The position numbers and the translations under genes are program-made. Positions 1 through 12,379 of a stretch of 64,000 nucleotides of DNA are shown here, one piece after another. Within the stretch, counting starts at the first letter, position 1; each line of letters opens with the position of its first letter. The notes beneath the pieces are model-generated. The model had not been told where the DNA came from, did not search any database, and worked only from the letters and a program-made list of their open reading frames with translations. Source of the DNA: Eopsaltria australis (taxonomy: Eukaryota > Chordata > Aves > Passeriformes > Petroicidae); NCBI GenBank assembly GCA_034509425.1, contig JAVTVJ010000072.1:6290501-6354500 (forward strand). The letters are read 5' to 3'.

Positions 1-2368
1 CACAAAAAGATGCCTCTGTACTCCTTGCCCCTTGATATGTTTGTCCTTAAATTTCTGAATGGATCCAGGATTAGACGTGTAGACATGGCCATAACCATAA
101 TAAAACTAATAACCCAAAAAAAGGATATTGTATGACTTTTGATTTTTTTTCTTTTTGTTTTCAGTCCTGATCTTCCCAGTTCACATATCAAAAAGGAGCA
201 TGTTGCCCTCTCCTATTTTCCAAACAAAACTGAGTTTGTCTTCATCTGCCCAGTTCTCTTCCTAGTGCAGAAAAGGCATGAGGATATTGCCATTCTATGT
301 TTTCATGTACAGCTTGCCAATTTCTTTAAACAAAAATCTTAAGACCTTCATCTAAATTTTCTCAGTCCAATTCAGACCCATAATTTCAGTATCTCTGAAC
401 TGGGGATGAACCTATCCCAAAAAAAAGGAATTAATTCAAGACCAAGCTGAGGGCAGGAAACAAGAAATAACTGCTGCTTGCAGCCTCCGTGTCAATTCTC
501 TGCATCTGGGACTTTGTACTAACCAACAAACAACTCAGTAGAAACAATTTGGACAGACAGACTGCAAGCTTCATGTAGCACTAAACATTAGGAAGATTTT
601 TTTTGATATTTGTCCAGGAGATGCAAGCTGCTGGCAGAAATCAACCAGGTGTTAGTTAATCATTCTTGCACCACATATTAGAGGGATTGTTGCACAGCAA
701 TATAGCTGGATATGGAGGCTTCATAGTTTTGGAAATTTCAAACTAAAGAAGCTCATCTTGGAGATGTGCTAGATGTTATCTTTTGGGAAACACTGGTATA
801 AAGTAGCCATTGATCTGAACAGCTGAGAATAAGAACTGTGACCATCTCTTCAGAAATGCTGATTTCTTAATCATCAAAGGGGTATGAAAGTTCTCTGGCA
901 GTGTGCATGACAAAATATGATTTTATGCATGTACATTATGTGGCACACCAAGAGCCTCTTCTGGAGTCACCATTTTTGGTATACAGTAGAATTATGGATT
1001 CTTGCTTTCAGCACAGATTTCTAGGGTATTTTGTAAGTCTCCCTGGAGGATTGGGGCTGAGAAGTCAGACATGTAGCATCAGGAATTAGTTATAGTTGGA
1101 AAATCTCTCCCTCTCTGGACAAATCTTGTCTCAATGATCTTCTTTTGCCATCACAGCCATAGCAACGCTAGTAGCAAGAGATGAAAGATATCTGACAACT
1201 TTGTTTCTCTGGAACCACAGAGCTTTCTGCTATAAGGATAACTTTCATGTGGAAGAGACACAGAACTTTTTCCGGGAGTGGGTCCAACACTTTGAAACAA
1301 ATCCTCATAGGACAGGAGAACCCTCCCAAACCTCACCACCTTCAAGTCCTTTGCACATCGAGTGATTTCCTTCTTGCCTCCTGCAGTGTAAACATGCAGA
1401 ACTGCTTGCATATTTGCTTAAGCCTACCAAACTAAGATGTTCCACTACTCCCACCCCTCTTCCTGCTCTTTGCAATGCTTAATCATAACTGGAAAATGTG
1501 CCAACATTTATGAACTTAATGATGAGTATAAGAATAAAAAGTAGACAACAGAAATATGTTTCCTTAGCTCAGCTGATGGTAGGAATATGTGGAGGGATAG
1601 TGGAAAGAAGGGAGGAAAGGAGGCAAGCTCTAGGGCACATCACCCCACAAATGAAAAAAAAAAAGCAGACACTGAGGAGGATCCACTTTCGTTCAGGGGA
1701 TTTATGCACAGATCAAGCACATGGAACTGACACCACCATGAAAGCTCAGAAAGGGCAAATTTGACTAATTACAATAAACCACAGTCCAAAAGCAAAAAAA
1801 GGCCCCTTCCTCCTCCTACAAAATAAAAAAGAAGTAAAATTAACAGTAGGTCTCTGGAAATCAAGGATGAGATACTAGGTTTTTTACTTCCTTTTAACCA
1901 GGCTGTATTCCACAGGGGCAAGTCTTTGGGTGTTAGGAAAATGGAGCATTGGGCCTGAAACCAGGGAAAATGCAGCAGTGCAGGATTTAATCAACACCTA
2001 CTCTTCTCCTGACCAAAGAAACACAGATGTCTTCAAAAAATTCTGGTGAAATTTTCAACTACATGGAGTATCTCTGATTCTGACTCTCTTTCCTATATGT
2101 TTTTTTTTTCTGCTTTTCTGTTTGTGGAGTGTTTGACAGTCTTTTTTACAATTATAAAAAGCAATCCAACTCTGCATCTACAGTCCAGAAGTCCAGTCCC
2201 TGATGCCTGTGACCTGCTTCCCCTGAGTAGGCCCCTATTCACAATTTCAAAGCTACACTGTGTCCTCTTCTCCTTCCCTCATGGATTTACCAAGAGGATC
2301 TTCAGAGCATCAACAGCAGCTAACCTTTCAGGAAACCCTTTCCCACAGGCAAGGGAAACTCTCCTGGC
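1..2368. other. Non-coding stretch, nothing recognised
   Basis: No gene, RNA gene or recognisable repeat is visible. The open frames here are all under 125 codons, lie in several overlapping frames, are low in complexity at places (T-rich near 2100, A-rich near 1650), and match no family I know. Short A or T runs are the only local structure. I read this as intergenic or intronic DNA. Confidence 0.6.
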
Positions 2369-2947
2369 TTGCAGCAGCACTGGTATCAGGAACCATGGGG
2401 AAACTCATCTGGGATGACCACCATTCAGGGTGGTTTTAGTCTTGCCAGACTCGCTCAGCATCCGAGTCAGGCTGAAGAACCACATCAGGCTTTCTGGCTT
2501 CTGTTCTCCACCCAGTTCTGCACATATCCCGCCCAGTTCAGCACATACCTGGATTATTTTTTTTTAATTTTTTTCTGGAAGTTTACAGCTCTCCCTCATA
2601 CTATTAAACTTGCCTCTCCTTGGCAATGGTTCTTTCCATCAGTGCCAGTGCCAGCAGGAGGGAAGTGTACATCAGCCCTGGGATCTGAGCGGGCTTTAGT
2701 CGATGTCAGGGCAGGGGGAGCTGCTGGCACAGTCAGGAGCTGCCTGTACTGCACTTATCCAAAGGAGCTGAGAGCTGGGGTGCTGCAGATAAGAGCTGGG
2801 GAAGTGCTGAGTGGCTGTGCAGCTGAGAGAGAACAGTTCCTGCCTTATCCTGAAGTGGGAAGTTCACCCAGAATGGATTTTGCTGTTTCAAATTACAGGC
2901 TGGTGGCTCCAGGCAAATGTAGAGGGGGCTGCCATCTCCTGAAATAG
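2369..2947 (+). other. Longest open frame (192 codons), judged non-coding
   Basis: This is the longest uninterrupted frame in the window. Its translation has no recognisable domain, signal peptide or family motif. It contains a T-rich low-complexity stretch (a run of F, L and I around residues 60-70) and a small in-frame duplication (positions 2511-2552). It lacks flanking splice signals that would define an exon, and it sits in locally GC-richer sequence in which stop codons are rarer. I list it so a reader knows it was considered; I infer it is open by chance. Confidence 0.45.
2511..2552. repeat. 21-bp tandem duplication
   Basis: Two adjacent 21-bp units both begin CCCAGTTC followed by T or A and GCACATA, with a few differences between copies. 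This is a local slippage-type duplication, with no sign of a mobile element. Confidence 0.6.
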
Positions 2948-5159
2948 CAGCAGCAGCAAGGGCAGCATGTTCAGATCAGGAGCACTGGGGTGACATTTAG
3001 GAGTGAGGGTTGCTGCTAGATGGCTTTTGGGAGCCAACATCAGAGCCCATCAAAATGCTGCTCATCACTGCCTGACCCTCCACTCCATCCTCTCCCCACC
3101 TTCACCAGGAGCTGGGGGAAAGCACGCAAGGGCCAAGCCCCACTGCATCAAGAGCCAAGTCAAATCTTGCAGTCAGAAGCCCTTCCCTCCTAACAGCTCC
3201 CCTTTTTCTCACTGAATCCAAAGCCTTTGGCTACATGCGAGCTTAAATATTTTGTTGCACCCTCATCACTTACAAGAATGTAGCGACTGACCCTAACGCT
3301 TTAATCCTCCCATTGTCTTTAAAAGCTTTTTATATGGTCACCAATAAAGATTGCCTGTCTCAAGGGTTTTCCTGCTCCTCTGGCTGGGTTACAGCAGTGG
3401 GGTGGAGGTAGAGGAAGGGGGGTACAGAGAAGGGAAGAGGGCTGGATCCTTGCCAAGCTTTAAAAGGCTGCTTAAGCATTTTTCTGTGGCTTGCAGGGTT
3501 TTATTCAGCAAAGTCTCCCAAGCCACAGAATATGCCTCTACTTGTATAACATTACAAAGTCAAGATGATTAGAGTGTAAGCCTCAGCCCTCTGGAAGCTG
3601 CCCTTTTGTCTCTGGGGTGTAACGATACATTATTTGTCCTTGTCTAGTTCTTATCTTATTAATGCACTGCTCTATTTCTGCTCTCTCTCCCATCCCTGCT
3701 CCTGCACACACACCTCCCTCTCCTGTGCTTCAATTAATGGAACAATCGTGTGTCTCTAATCCTTTTCAAAGCTCTGGACTGTGACTCTGTGTGTGTGTGT
3801 GCACTGCACATGCGTGCTGGAGTGAAACCATCCTCCTCATCACCCTGCCTTCCCTGAGCAGCTCAGCACACTGTCACCCCCACCAGCTGCAGAATCCCCC
3901 AGCAGTCAAGGTCTGTGTGCCACAGTTGTGTGTCATTAGCTCAGGGCTCAAACCCTGCCTGTTCCCAGCACTCACATCCACAAATCCTCATCACTACATT
4001 TAATTTGCTCTTTTTCATCTTCTCACCTCTTCTCACAACATGCCATTGTCCTACTGTCCCAAAAATTGCCTGCATCTTGCAATATGCTCTAACATGGAAG
4101 GAGGGATCCCCTCTTATGCCTGTGGCTACTGGAAAGTACAATGGAGAACTGAAGGGTAATGGAGGTGGCTTGTGACCTCTGTATGTTTTCATGCACATGA
4201 GAATCACTTGTAAATGTTTGGAAAGAGGATGTTTTGTCAGCCTAGGAGCCACTGGAACGGGCCAGGAATACTCCACAAGTTGTTGACCTAGGGAAAATCT
4301 CCACAGCTTCAGAGAAACTGTGGTTAAAACTATGGTTAAAAGAAATTCCAGGATGTAAGGGAGGAAATTCACTTTGGAGTTAAAGCAAAAGGAGGAGTGA
4401 GGGTATCCAGACTCCACTTTTAGCTCTCTCAATGGCTTTTATTTTATCTTTGTGAGCATCACATCCTCCTAACAACAACGTTGAGCAAAATCCAGCACGT
4501 AGCTCTCTGGTTTGTGCTCACAGCCCATCTATCTATAGAAATCTTAACCCTGCTTTTTGCTTCAGCCACAAACCCCTTCAGGCCTGGTCTGTCTTTTTTC
4601 CTCCAGCATTTCTCCAGCATCTGGGACACAATGGTCCATGGCTGAGCACCCTCTGGGCACTCTACAAATTCAAACCAGCCACTGCAATAAACAGCACTGC
4701 AGTAAAACAACAGGGGCTGGGATCTGAATTTTCCTGATCATGCTGCAGGTCCTGGCCACTAAACTGGAAAAGAAATGGTTGAGTCTGTCTGCTGCTGGGC
4801 AGTGATGTAGGGATAGTGGAGTTTGCTGACAAGGTGAAATGCTGCAGCATCACTTACTAGCAGTGCTGGGAATCAGAGCACTCAGGGACTACAAAGAGAC
4901 AGTAGATCATGCTGCTGTCCTCGCTGCAGCCCCTCCCAGATGCTTCCTCTGATCTTTAGTGGTGGCATCTCTATTATTTGACTCCTAGAATTTCCAGGGC
5001 TCAGTGTGGGGCCTGCAAACACGGCTTTGATTGGTATCATTAACATTTCTGAGGAAGTGCTGCCGCTTCCTGGCAATATACCCCACAGAGCACCTCAGCA
5101 GGGAGAGAGAGGGCGACAGGACGGCGTTTCATTCCACAGACGTGCAACAGGGGACAGAG
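2948..5159. other. Non-coding stretch, nothing recognised
   Basis: No gene or identifiable repeat. A minus-strand frame of 163 codons lies at 3941-4432 but has no recognisable domain and overlaps other short frames on both strands. A short TG run lies near 3790-3802. Confidence 0.55.
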
Positions 5160-5180
5160 TGTTCTGTCTGTGACAGAACA
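5160..5180. repeat. Perfect 9-bp inverted repeat, 3-nt spacer
   Basis: TGTTCTGTC and GACAGAACA form a perfect inverted repeat separated by TGT. The outer hexamers TGTTCT and AGAACA are steroid-receptor half-sites, but they are everted with a 9-nt gap rather than in the canonical AGAACAnnnTGTTCT order, so I do not call a glucocorticoid response element. It is too short to be a microRNA precursor. Confidence 0.55.
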
Positions 5181-6300
5181 GCTTTAAAATGCACAGTAGA
5201 AACACGTTTCAGAGCAAGAAAGTGAAAAAATTTGTCGCCCAATGAAAAAACAAAATCCAATCAGAGTAAGCCAAAGGAATCTGTCCCACAAAGTGCTTTC
5301 CTTGGGCTGTTCAGTACTCTCTCTGTAGTAACTGAACACCATTGGCAGGGATCTCCTCACAATCTCTCTCTTCCTCTTCCAGGAACTATTACCCCCTTCC
5401 TGATTTCATTAGAAATTATAGTCTGCATTTTGTCCTGACTGGGGAGAAGGAGAAGAGGAAGAAGAATTTTACCCAGTAAGCAAAAGAAATTTTTTTTCTT
5501 TTTTTCCCTTCACTTCCATAAAAGTTAACCCTCAAAGATTTTCTTCCCATGAGCAATGGTTACAGACTAGTCTAGGAGCTCCAAACAAGCACAGAAAATC
5601 ACCCACTCAAAATCTCAGAGTCTGCTCTGTTTTACTGCTTCTTTTCCTGTAAGACCTTTGGGACTGATTTTAATAGCACATGAGTGTCACCAAGAATCAA
5701 CCAAAATAAGGAGGAAAAGCTTTACCCAAGTTCTATCCCTTGGCTTTAGTGGATGACCAATTTCTAATATTCCCAGTTTTCCCAGGGACCAAATGCTGTG
5801 CAAAGCAGCAAATACTATTATGTTCAGTATTTTGAATGTTGTCTTGTTGCACAAAGGAAAATAGTGCAGAGAAAAAGGCATGAGAAAAAATAATGCCTGA
5901 AACAGATCCTCAGTACCAACTTAAAGAAAAGGGGCATTTTTTTCTTTTCCTCCATAAATCCCTGTAAACAGCAATGCTGATTAATATGATTTTCACATTT
6001 GTTATGTTGAGAGTCCACAAAACCCAGACTAAGTTTAGATGCTCACATCTGGTTTTAAAGGGAATTAATACTTTCCGACAGGTAATTAATGCTGTAATTA
6101 CTACAGTGTCTTGCATATAGTTTAATGTTTAGCAGAAGTAGAGTATGTTCAATTTAATTTTTTCTTTTAGCATTTATGGAAAAAAGTAGTGTGTAAAATT
6201 CAAATATATTATTTTTGAACATATATAAATATTTGAGTTGAATATATCACTTGGGAGCAGAAATATTGATGGTAGTGATTTAAGTTATAACACTTGCCAT
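5181..6300. other. Non-coding stretch, AT-rich at its end
   Basis: No gene seen. Positions 5442-5475 are purine-rich (GGAGAAG-type), and 6120-6260 is AT-rich with several TATA-like and AATATAT strings. No element is identifiable. Confidence 0.55.
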
Positions 6301-6435
6301 GGGTAGATCTCAGAGTGCTTTACAAGGAGGTGAGGAACAGGGTTCTGATGTCCCAGATGGGGAAACTGAGGTCAGAAGTACATGCAGGCATTAGTACAGT
6401 TAGGAGTGGCCCTTTTGAGGGCCAGGTCTCTGTTT
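6301..6435 (+). mobile_element. MIR-like core-SINE relic (ancient amniote SINE)
   Basis: The plus strand keeps the recognisable order of the MIR or amniote core-SINE family: TAGATCTCAGAGTGCTTTACA, then GATGGGGAAACTGAGGTC, then a degraded 3' part ending near CCAGGTCTC. In the family this corresponds to the 'cattttacagatgaggaaactgaggca...' core and the 'aacccaggtctcc' segment. The copy is heavily mutated and has lost its tRNA-derived head, so it is an old fossil. Families of this type also occur as CORE-SINEs fused to CR1/L3-like tails; which subfamily this is cannot be settled by eye. Confidence 0.6.
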
Positions 6436-7098
6436 TGCTCATGACCTTGATACACTGTGACTGTCCCCAGCAACTTCACAATGAAAAACAATTCCTCACC
6501 TGCAAGTCCCATTGCAATTTCAAGCATTTCCTCACTTCTCTATCGAGAAAGGCTCTGAAATCTCAGCTACAGATCTTGACCCATAAAGCCCCTTGTAGCA
6601 GCCTCCACTGCTTATATGCCTGAAACAAATTGCATCATCAATGGCTTAATACAATTACTAGTTTCTCTGCTGGATGTTTATATGCATTAATTATTGTTTC
6701 ATAGAAGAAAGATTGGAACTGCATGACAGCAAAAGTAGCCCAATGGCTGGGAACAATAGGGGATGCTCGGGCCTGCGTCTTTACCTTACAGGTCTAAATA
6801 TTTGTCCTGACACTGTGTACTGTGATATCCGAACTGAAGGCAGGTGACTCAGACCTAGAAACAGATTGTTTGCAAAAAGAAACATAGCCACACAAACGTG
6901 TGATGCAAACAAGGGCTGATAACATCATCTCTTTTTTTGTTTGCCCAAGGTAAGAAGTCCTTCAACTTTTTTCATAGAAGCAAAGAAACAAACATATAAA
7001 TTAGTATCTCAGGAAACACCACAGAAGTCCACTGCGCACAAAGCTTTTGCACCAAGCATTCAAACCTGCTATCAACACCAGTCCTCCCAAAGGCTGTA
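6436..7098. other. Non-coding stretch, nothing recognised
   Basis: No gene or repeat recognised between the SINE relic and the TG microsatellite. Confidence 0.55.
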
Positions 7099-7162
7099 TG
7101 TGTGTGTGTGTGTGTGTGTGTGTCTCTGTGTGTGTGTGGGTGTGTGTGTGTGTGTGTGTGTT
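7099..7162. repeat. Interrupted (TG)n microsatellite
   Basis: About 64 bp of TG dinucleotide repeat, interrupted by CTC near 7124 and GGG near 7138. Alternating purine-pyrimidine tracts of this kind can adopt Z-DNA. The cysteine/valine-rich and threonine/histidine-rich open frames that cross it are artefacts of the repeat. Confidence 0.95.
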
Positions 7163-8015
7163 TGGTTGCTCAGACAATAAAGGACAGATTTCCTGGCACT
7201 TACAAAGGGGGCAATGCTGAGCTATGCTAATCGGCATCATCTGGTGAGCCTGCCCTGCCTGCCCATTTGAATGCAGTCCCAGTGGATTCGCCGAGTGCTT
7301 TCCTCCGTGTGGGACAGTCTGGTTTCAAACTGGTCGCCTTGCTGCTGCAGCCCAGATTCTGGTTGGCAGCCAGCTGCAGATCTTGCCAAGAATTCTCTCT
7401 TCCTTCAGTGCATTTTTCCCTAGCTCTAAAATGAAAATCTCAGAAGGGAGGGAGCGGGGGGTTTATTTGCAGCAAGGCTGAACAAGATGTTTCAGGTCCT
7501 TTGCTAACTGCACTTCAGCTGCCGGGTAGGACTGCAGCTAGCAATTTGCAGTGCTTGAGGCATCCCAAACTGTTCCCCAGCCTCCGAGGCAGGTGTAGAA
7601 AGTTGTTCTTGCCTGTTTCACAGGCAGCAGGGGAAGCCACAACCTCCTGCTAGCTGTAAAACACGTCTTTCCTGCTTGATGTGTTAAAGATTGCCCTGGC
7701 TTCTCAGTGCACAAGTGGCACTTACTCAGCTGCACAACACCCTTCTGCTCACCAGAGAGACCAGTAATGAGGCACAAGACCTTAATTACCACTTGTCGGA
7801 TGTTATAGTTCATTCCCTTGCAGGGCAGAACTTCTGGGATCAGAAAGCAACAATTGGTCCTTCTTCATTAGTGGGAGGGTCCTGTTTTGCCAGCCTGGCC
7901 TGTTGACATCTGCTTGAGACCGATCTCCAGTTTCTGGGAAGGCCAGAATGGAGGGTATTTGAAGGAGAGTTTGGCTTCCCTCTCCAGCTCCCTTGAGAAT
8001 AGGAGTGCAGCATGT

Positions 8016-8064
8016 GCCGTGGGGGCTCATCACAGCACGCTGGAGAGGAGCCGTGGGGGCTCAT
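8016..8064. repeat. 15-bp exact direct repeat, 34-bp period
   Basis: GCCGTGGGGGCTCAT occurs at 8016-8030 and again at 8050-8064. The 19 bp between the copies are unrelated. The cause is not evident. Confidence 0.7.
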
Positions 8065-8581
8065 GGATGGCATCTGTTCCCTCCCTTTTCCTCCTTTGTG
8101 CTCTTTCCTCCTTGCTCTGGGCAGACTTTGTATCTCCATTCCCTCCCATTTTCCTGCTGGAAGCTGTTGGCTTGTGCACGGGGAGAAGCTCTCTGGGGGA
8201 GGAGAGCTGCCCAGCTCCACAGGAGAGGCTGCTGAGCTCCATGCTGACCTAAATCTAAATGCTTTCATGCATCCGGGAGACAAAGAAAGCAGCAATCCAA
8301 GGCTGCACTGATACCACACCTAAAAGTTGCCCTTAAGAGTTTCTGCCTTGTCAGCAGCAGACAGCAAGGACTGGACTGCAGACATGTGGTTCCATCCCCC
8401 ATCCTTGCTGTGCCCCTGCAGATGCAGGCATAAACTGTGCAGGAGTCATGGCAAGGCTGATGACATTTGACTGTGCTGTGAGCACGTCTTCATCATTTCT
8501 CTAATCACAAAGGTTATGTGGGCAGCAACACAGGAAGACCTTGTGTAACTGCAGACAGTGCTGGGATTTATCAAACCTCCT

Positions 8582-8604
8582 TCTCTCTCTCTCTCACACA
8601 CACT
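8582..8604. repeat. (TC)n-(AC)n compound microsatellite
   Basis: A short CT run passes directly into a CA run. Confidence 0.85.
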
Positions 8605-9189
8605 CTGCCTTGCCCCCAGAAATGTGACAGCAAATTGCAAAGGCAGAATCCAGCTGGAGAATAATGCCCATTTGTTCTGGGGTAGGAAAAGTGACAGGAT
8701 GGGGTGGTGTAAAGACAGCAGTTCTTGGACTGACCTCTTTTGGAGGAAATCCCCTCTTCTGGTCAGCTGAAGGGCTAGGAGGGGATGCATCTAGGGCAGT
8801 AGGCCGACAGTGTTTTCAGTGGTGAGAGGGAGAAGATCTTCCAGACTGGTCTGTGACAAATGCAGGTGGGGACACAGCAGCACTAAAAGCCCTCTTTGCC
8901 TCCCCTGAGTGTGAGGCTCAGGTTTGCCAAAGCTACATCTCCCCATCCTTTCCCACCCCAGGGATTTTGCAGGTACCATTCTGTTGTGGCACCTGGTGAA
9001 CCAAATTGGCATGAGGCGGTGAGGGAGCCACTGCACCACCAACAGGGACGAGTAAGGATTTTGGAGTGTTGTAAGCTGCAGTCCTGGGGTAACCTAAGAG
9101 TCTGGAAATAGCTTTCACACTTCCATGGTTGCCTTGAAGAACCAGGTCACGTTCATAAGCGCTAGAACCTCTCCCAGCTGCAGCACAGA

Positions 9190-9210
9190 GCCAGGCCAGG
9201 CCAGGCCAGC
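9190..9210. repeat. Short (GGCCA)n tandem repeat
   Basis: Four imperfectly bounded copies of the pentamer GCCAG in 21 bp. Confidence 0.75.
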
Positions 9211-9964
9211 TTTGAAACAAATGAGTCACCAAGACAGAAGTTTCCCACTTGACCTTGGAGAAAAACTCTTCTTAGCCATCAAGTGAAAAAACCCTGGCTT
9301 GCCTTTCACCTGAATCTCAGAAATCAATCTGAGAATTGCAGCAGAACTGGGTGTATCCCTTTGTTTTCCTTTTTTAACTTGTGTCACTGGATAATGCCAA
9401 CTTTTCCCTCAGAGGAGGGAACCCTTCAAATTAAAATGAAAGATGCAAATCTCCTGGCAAGGGGTGCCAAGCTCTCCTTTCCAGAATCCTTCCAAGGGGT
9501 GACACGAGGAGGAAAGTGAATGAGAAGCAGATGGCAGGAGATACACCCCAGAGGAACGATGGGTATTTCTGCTGTGACCCACCAGGGAAAGGTTTGGAAG
9601 CGCTGACACTTTTATGGCATTCTGTTTTATTGTGTAGAGCATTTTTTTCTTGTTAGTTATATTTTGGCTTCTCTGGGCAACATATTTCTAAAGGGCAAGA
9701 AACACGTACCCTACGTGCCCATCTGCAGCAGCAGAGGCACAGAGAGCTGGCAAGAACTAAGCTGGACATTACCTGGCCTAAATCTCTCTCAACAGAGAAA
9801 ATATCAGTCTTATGCTAGAACAATCACCAAAACAAAGGCCCAAGGCTCTCTATTTTCCCAGCACAGGCATGTCTATGATAAAACACTGGCATGCCCAGCT
9901 GCTGTCTGCTGTCCTTCTCTTCTAACAACGTGTTCTTTTTGAACACTGGCAGATCATCCTTTCT

Positions 9965-10015
9965 TCATCTGATGTGGAATTTGCCTCAGTTTCCTCACTG
10001 ATGGATTATGTGACC
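9965..10015 (-). mobile_element. Possible antisense MIR-like SINE relic
   Basis: TGCCTCAGTTTCCTCA at 9982-9997 is the reverse complement of the most conserved MIR core string (gaggaaactgaggca). The flanks are too diverged to extend the match with confidence. The 16-bp string alone could be chance, but it is the part of MIR that most often survives. Confidence 0.35.
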
Positions 10016-12379
10016 CTTCATGAACCAAAAGTCACTTCCTACATTTCTGCAAAAGACTCCCAAGGTTTCAACTTCTTCCTTATCCCTTTTCTCAGCCCAC
10101 TCCAAGGACATCCTAAGGCACTTATCTGAAGACATCCAGAAAGCAGCTGCCCTCTTCTTCTTCAAACTGCCACAAGGGAAAAAACACCACAGCCCAAACC
10201 CATGTGTATCTTTGGCCCCTCTTGCCCTAATCTCTTCCAGAAGCCCTGGATGGTTTAGGTCTGGGATGACTGCAAAGCAGGGCAGGGATACTCTTTACCT
10301 GAAGCCACAACTTCTACTAAAACCTGACATAATATACAGATATCAGAGGTGCAAACCTGAGAAGAGAGATGTCCAAAAAAAGCCCTCCAGCTTAGAGTGC
10401 AGAACACCTGGGGAGCACAGCACAGCAGTGGAGAGGTCAGGACAGAGGAAGAATTTTGTCATTTACCTTACAGCCAGCATCTGCCAGTGACTTTGCTAAT
10501 TCATCAAAAGAGCCTAAGATGAAAGCCTAAGAGACAAACCTCACTGAGCATGGAGATTTAACAGCTCTCTGAAGAGAATGAAATAAACAACTGCTGCCTT
10601 TCAAAGCTGTTCTGGTTTTTCTCCTTACAGAGGTGATAAGGCTTCCAGAGATACCAAAAGGGATACTCACCTCCCTATTTCTTTTAAATACAAAGGGTTT
10701 CCCATAATACAGACAAATGGATAAAGGATTTAAGGACAGTCTGACTTTCTAACCATCCTTTTTGCCCACAGGATATTTTGGCTTTGCTGCATACCCATAT
10801 AGGATCCTGCCTGTTAGCCGTTAGGTGAATGTGGAGATGGTAGCAAAGAACTCAACCCAGTTCTCCACAGTAGCTCATATACTCTAGCACTATGGACATG
10901 CTCACAATCTCCTCTGTTGCTGTGAGGGAGTCAAATTCTCTGTGAGGGAAAGACCCTTCAGGGTGCCTGTTGTTGCAGGCAACACCACATTGAGAAACTG
11001 TGGGTCTGGGTGAGCATCACATGCTCAGGAGACAAACTCACAAAGGGCCAGGCTCAGAGCAAGCGTGTCAGGAATGTGTGTCTACCAAGAGCATCAAACC
11101 ATCTGCTTTTCTCAGTACTCAAGTGATGAGCTGTCACCAGTGGTTTAGAGCAGTATTTTAACCAAGTTGTGCAAAAGAGAAGGAGAAGAAGAAAAAGCCA
11201 ATAATTTTCCCCACCGTCCAATTGCAAAACATTTCCACTCTTGGGTTCCAACTGCTGAATACAGACATCAGGTTTCTATGGTTTTAAAACTAAAGTGACT
11301 CTAGAATAAAGCAGATCCAGCTGCAGAGGCTTCATTCACATGGGTAGCTGATAGCACCTGAGAGACTTACTGAGATCTTTTCCAAGCTGCAGTTCATGCA
11401 CCTTTCCTCTGGCATCATTGAAGGCACCTCCAAGTCTGGGGCTTGTCCCTTCCTGCACTGGTGACCCAGAGGCTTCCTGGCATGACAGTCTTGTCACCCG
11501 TGACAGGCAGCCCTCACTGATAGTGCCCTTCACTGCTGTGGGATCCTGGCCTTGTTCAAGGCCTTCCCAAGGTCTATCAGAGAAGCACACTGGTATCTTT
11601 TGAGCCCAACCACAATAAATAAGATCTGTAAATAATCTTGAGGGCAGAAGTGTGACTTCCAGTCAGTTATATTTTCTATTATTATCTTTGACAAAGAACA
11701 TAACCATGAACACGTCACTTCTGTGTTGGCATGCAGTGTATGGGTTTTAGTGCTCTCTGATGAAGAACAATGTGAACTTTGAAAAAAGATATAGCTGCAG
11801 CAAAACAAGCCTGTGGGATACAGATTCAACCTTTTCAATCTTGGGAAAGGAAAGCAAAGTCACTGCCCTATTTGAACATGAAATCAAGCCCCCAAGAGCA
11901 AAGTAAGATAGAGCAAACACTGAAACTGCACAACATAGAATATATGGAATTTTACAGCAACCAGGATGAGAACATGGAGAAAAAGGTGCCAGAGGATATG
12001 CATCTCTAGTCCACTATCTATTTATATAGATATAAATATAGTTTATTTGAAAGTATTTTACATTTTATTAAAGTAAAGCAGACAGGATATAAGCATTATA
12101 AACTTTCCCCTGCAAGTAAGCATTGCTGGCATTCCACTTGCTTAAATTATTACTTTTTCAAGGGCTGATTAATCCTTGCCCCTCTTAGTTAAGAGAGGAA
12201 ATGGTGTACTGGGTGCTTTACTTCCCAGGCCAAAGAGAAATGATGCTTCTGGAGGACTAGCTCAGTCTTTCACTGGTTGTGTTTTTTACCTTTGGGACTC
12301 TATCTCTATGTTCCTGCCACATGACTACATTTTCTTTCCATGGGTAATATCTCTTGCTTGAGATGTCTTCTGACAAGTC
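10016..12379. other. Non-coding stretch, nothing recognised
   Basis: No gene seen. A 156-codon plus-strand frame at 10020-10490 has no recognisable domain. Purine-rich sequence lies near 11178-11200, and 12000-12075 is AT-rich. Confidence 0.55.

Larger units (their letters stand above)
7163..9964. other. Non-coding stretch with several overlapping chance frames
   Basis: Somewhat GC-richer than the surroundings, which lengthens chance open frames, for example 7840-8319 on the minus strand overlapping three plus-strand frames at 7887-8311. None has a recognisable domain, and no pair of frames is joined by convincing splice sites. The small repeats inside are listed separately. Confidence 0.5.

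Noticed and set aside
3941..4432. 163-codon minus-strand frame
   Set aside because: No recognisable domain, overlapped by other frames, no coding-like codon pattern or splice boundaries.
5160..5180. Glucocorticoid response element
   Set aside because: The half-sites are everted with a 9-nt gap, not the inverted repeat with a 3-nt spacer the receptor prefers.
6941..7240. Open frames rich in cysteine-valine or threonine-histidine
   Set aside because: Translation of the TG/CA microsatellite.
10020..10490. 156-codon plus-strand frame
   Set aside because: No domain, no splice boundaries; length is within chance expectation for the window.
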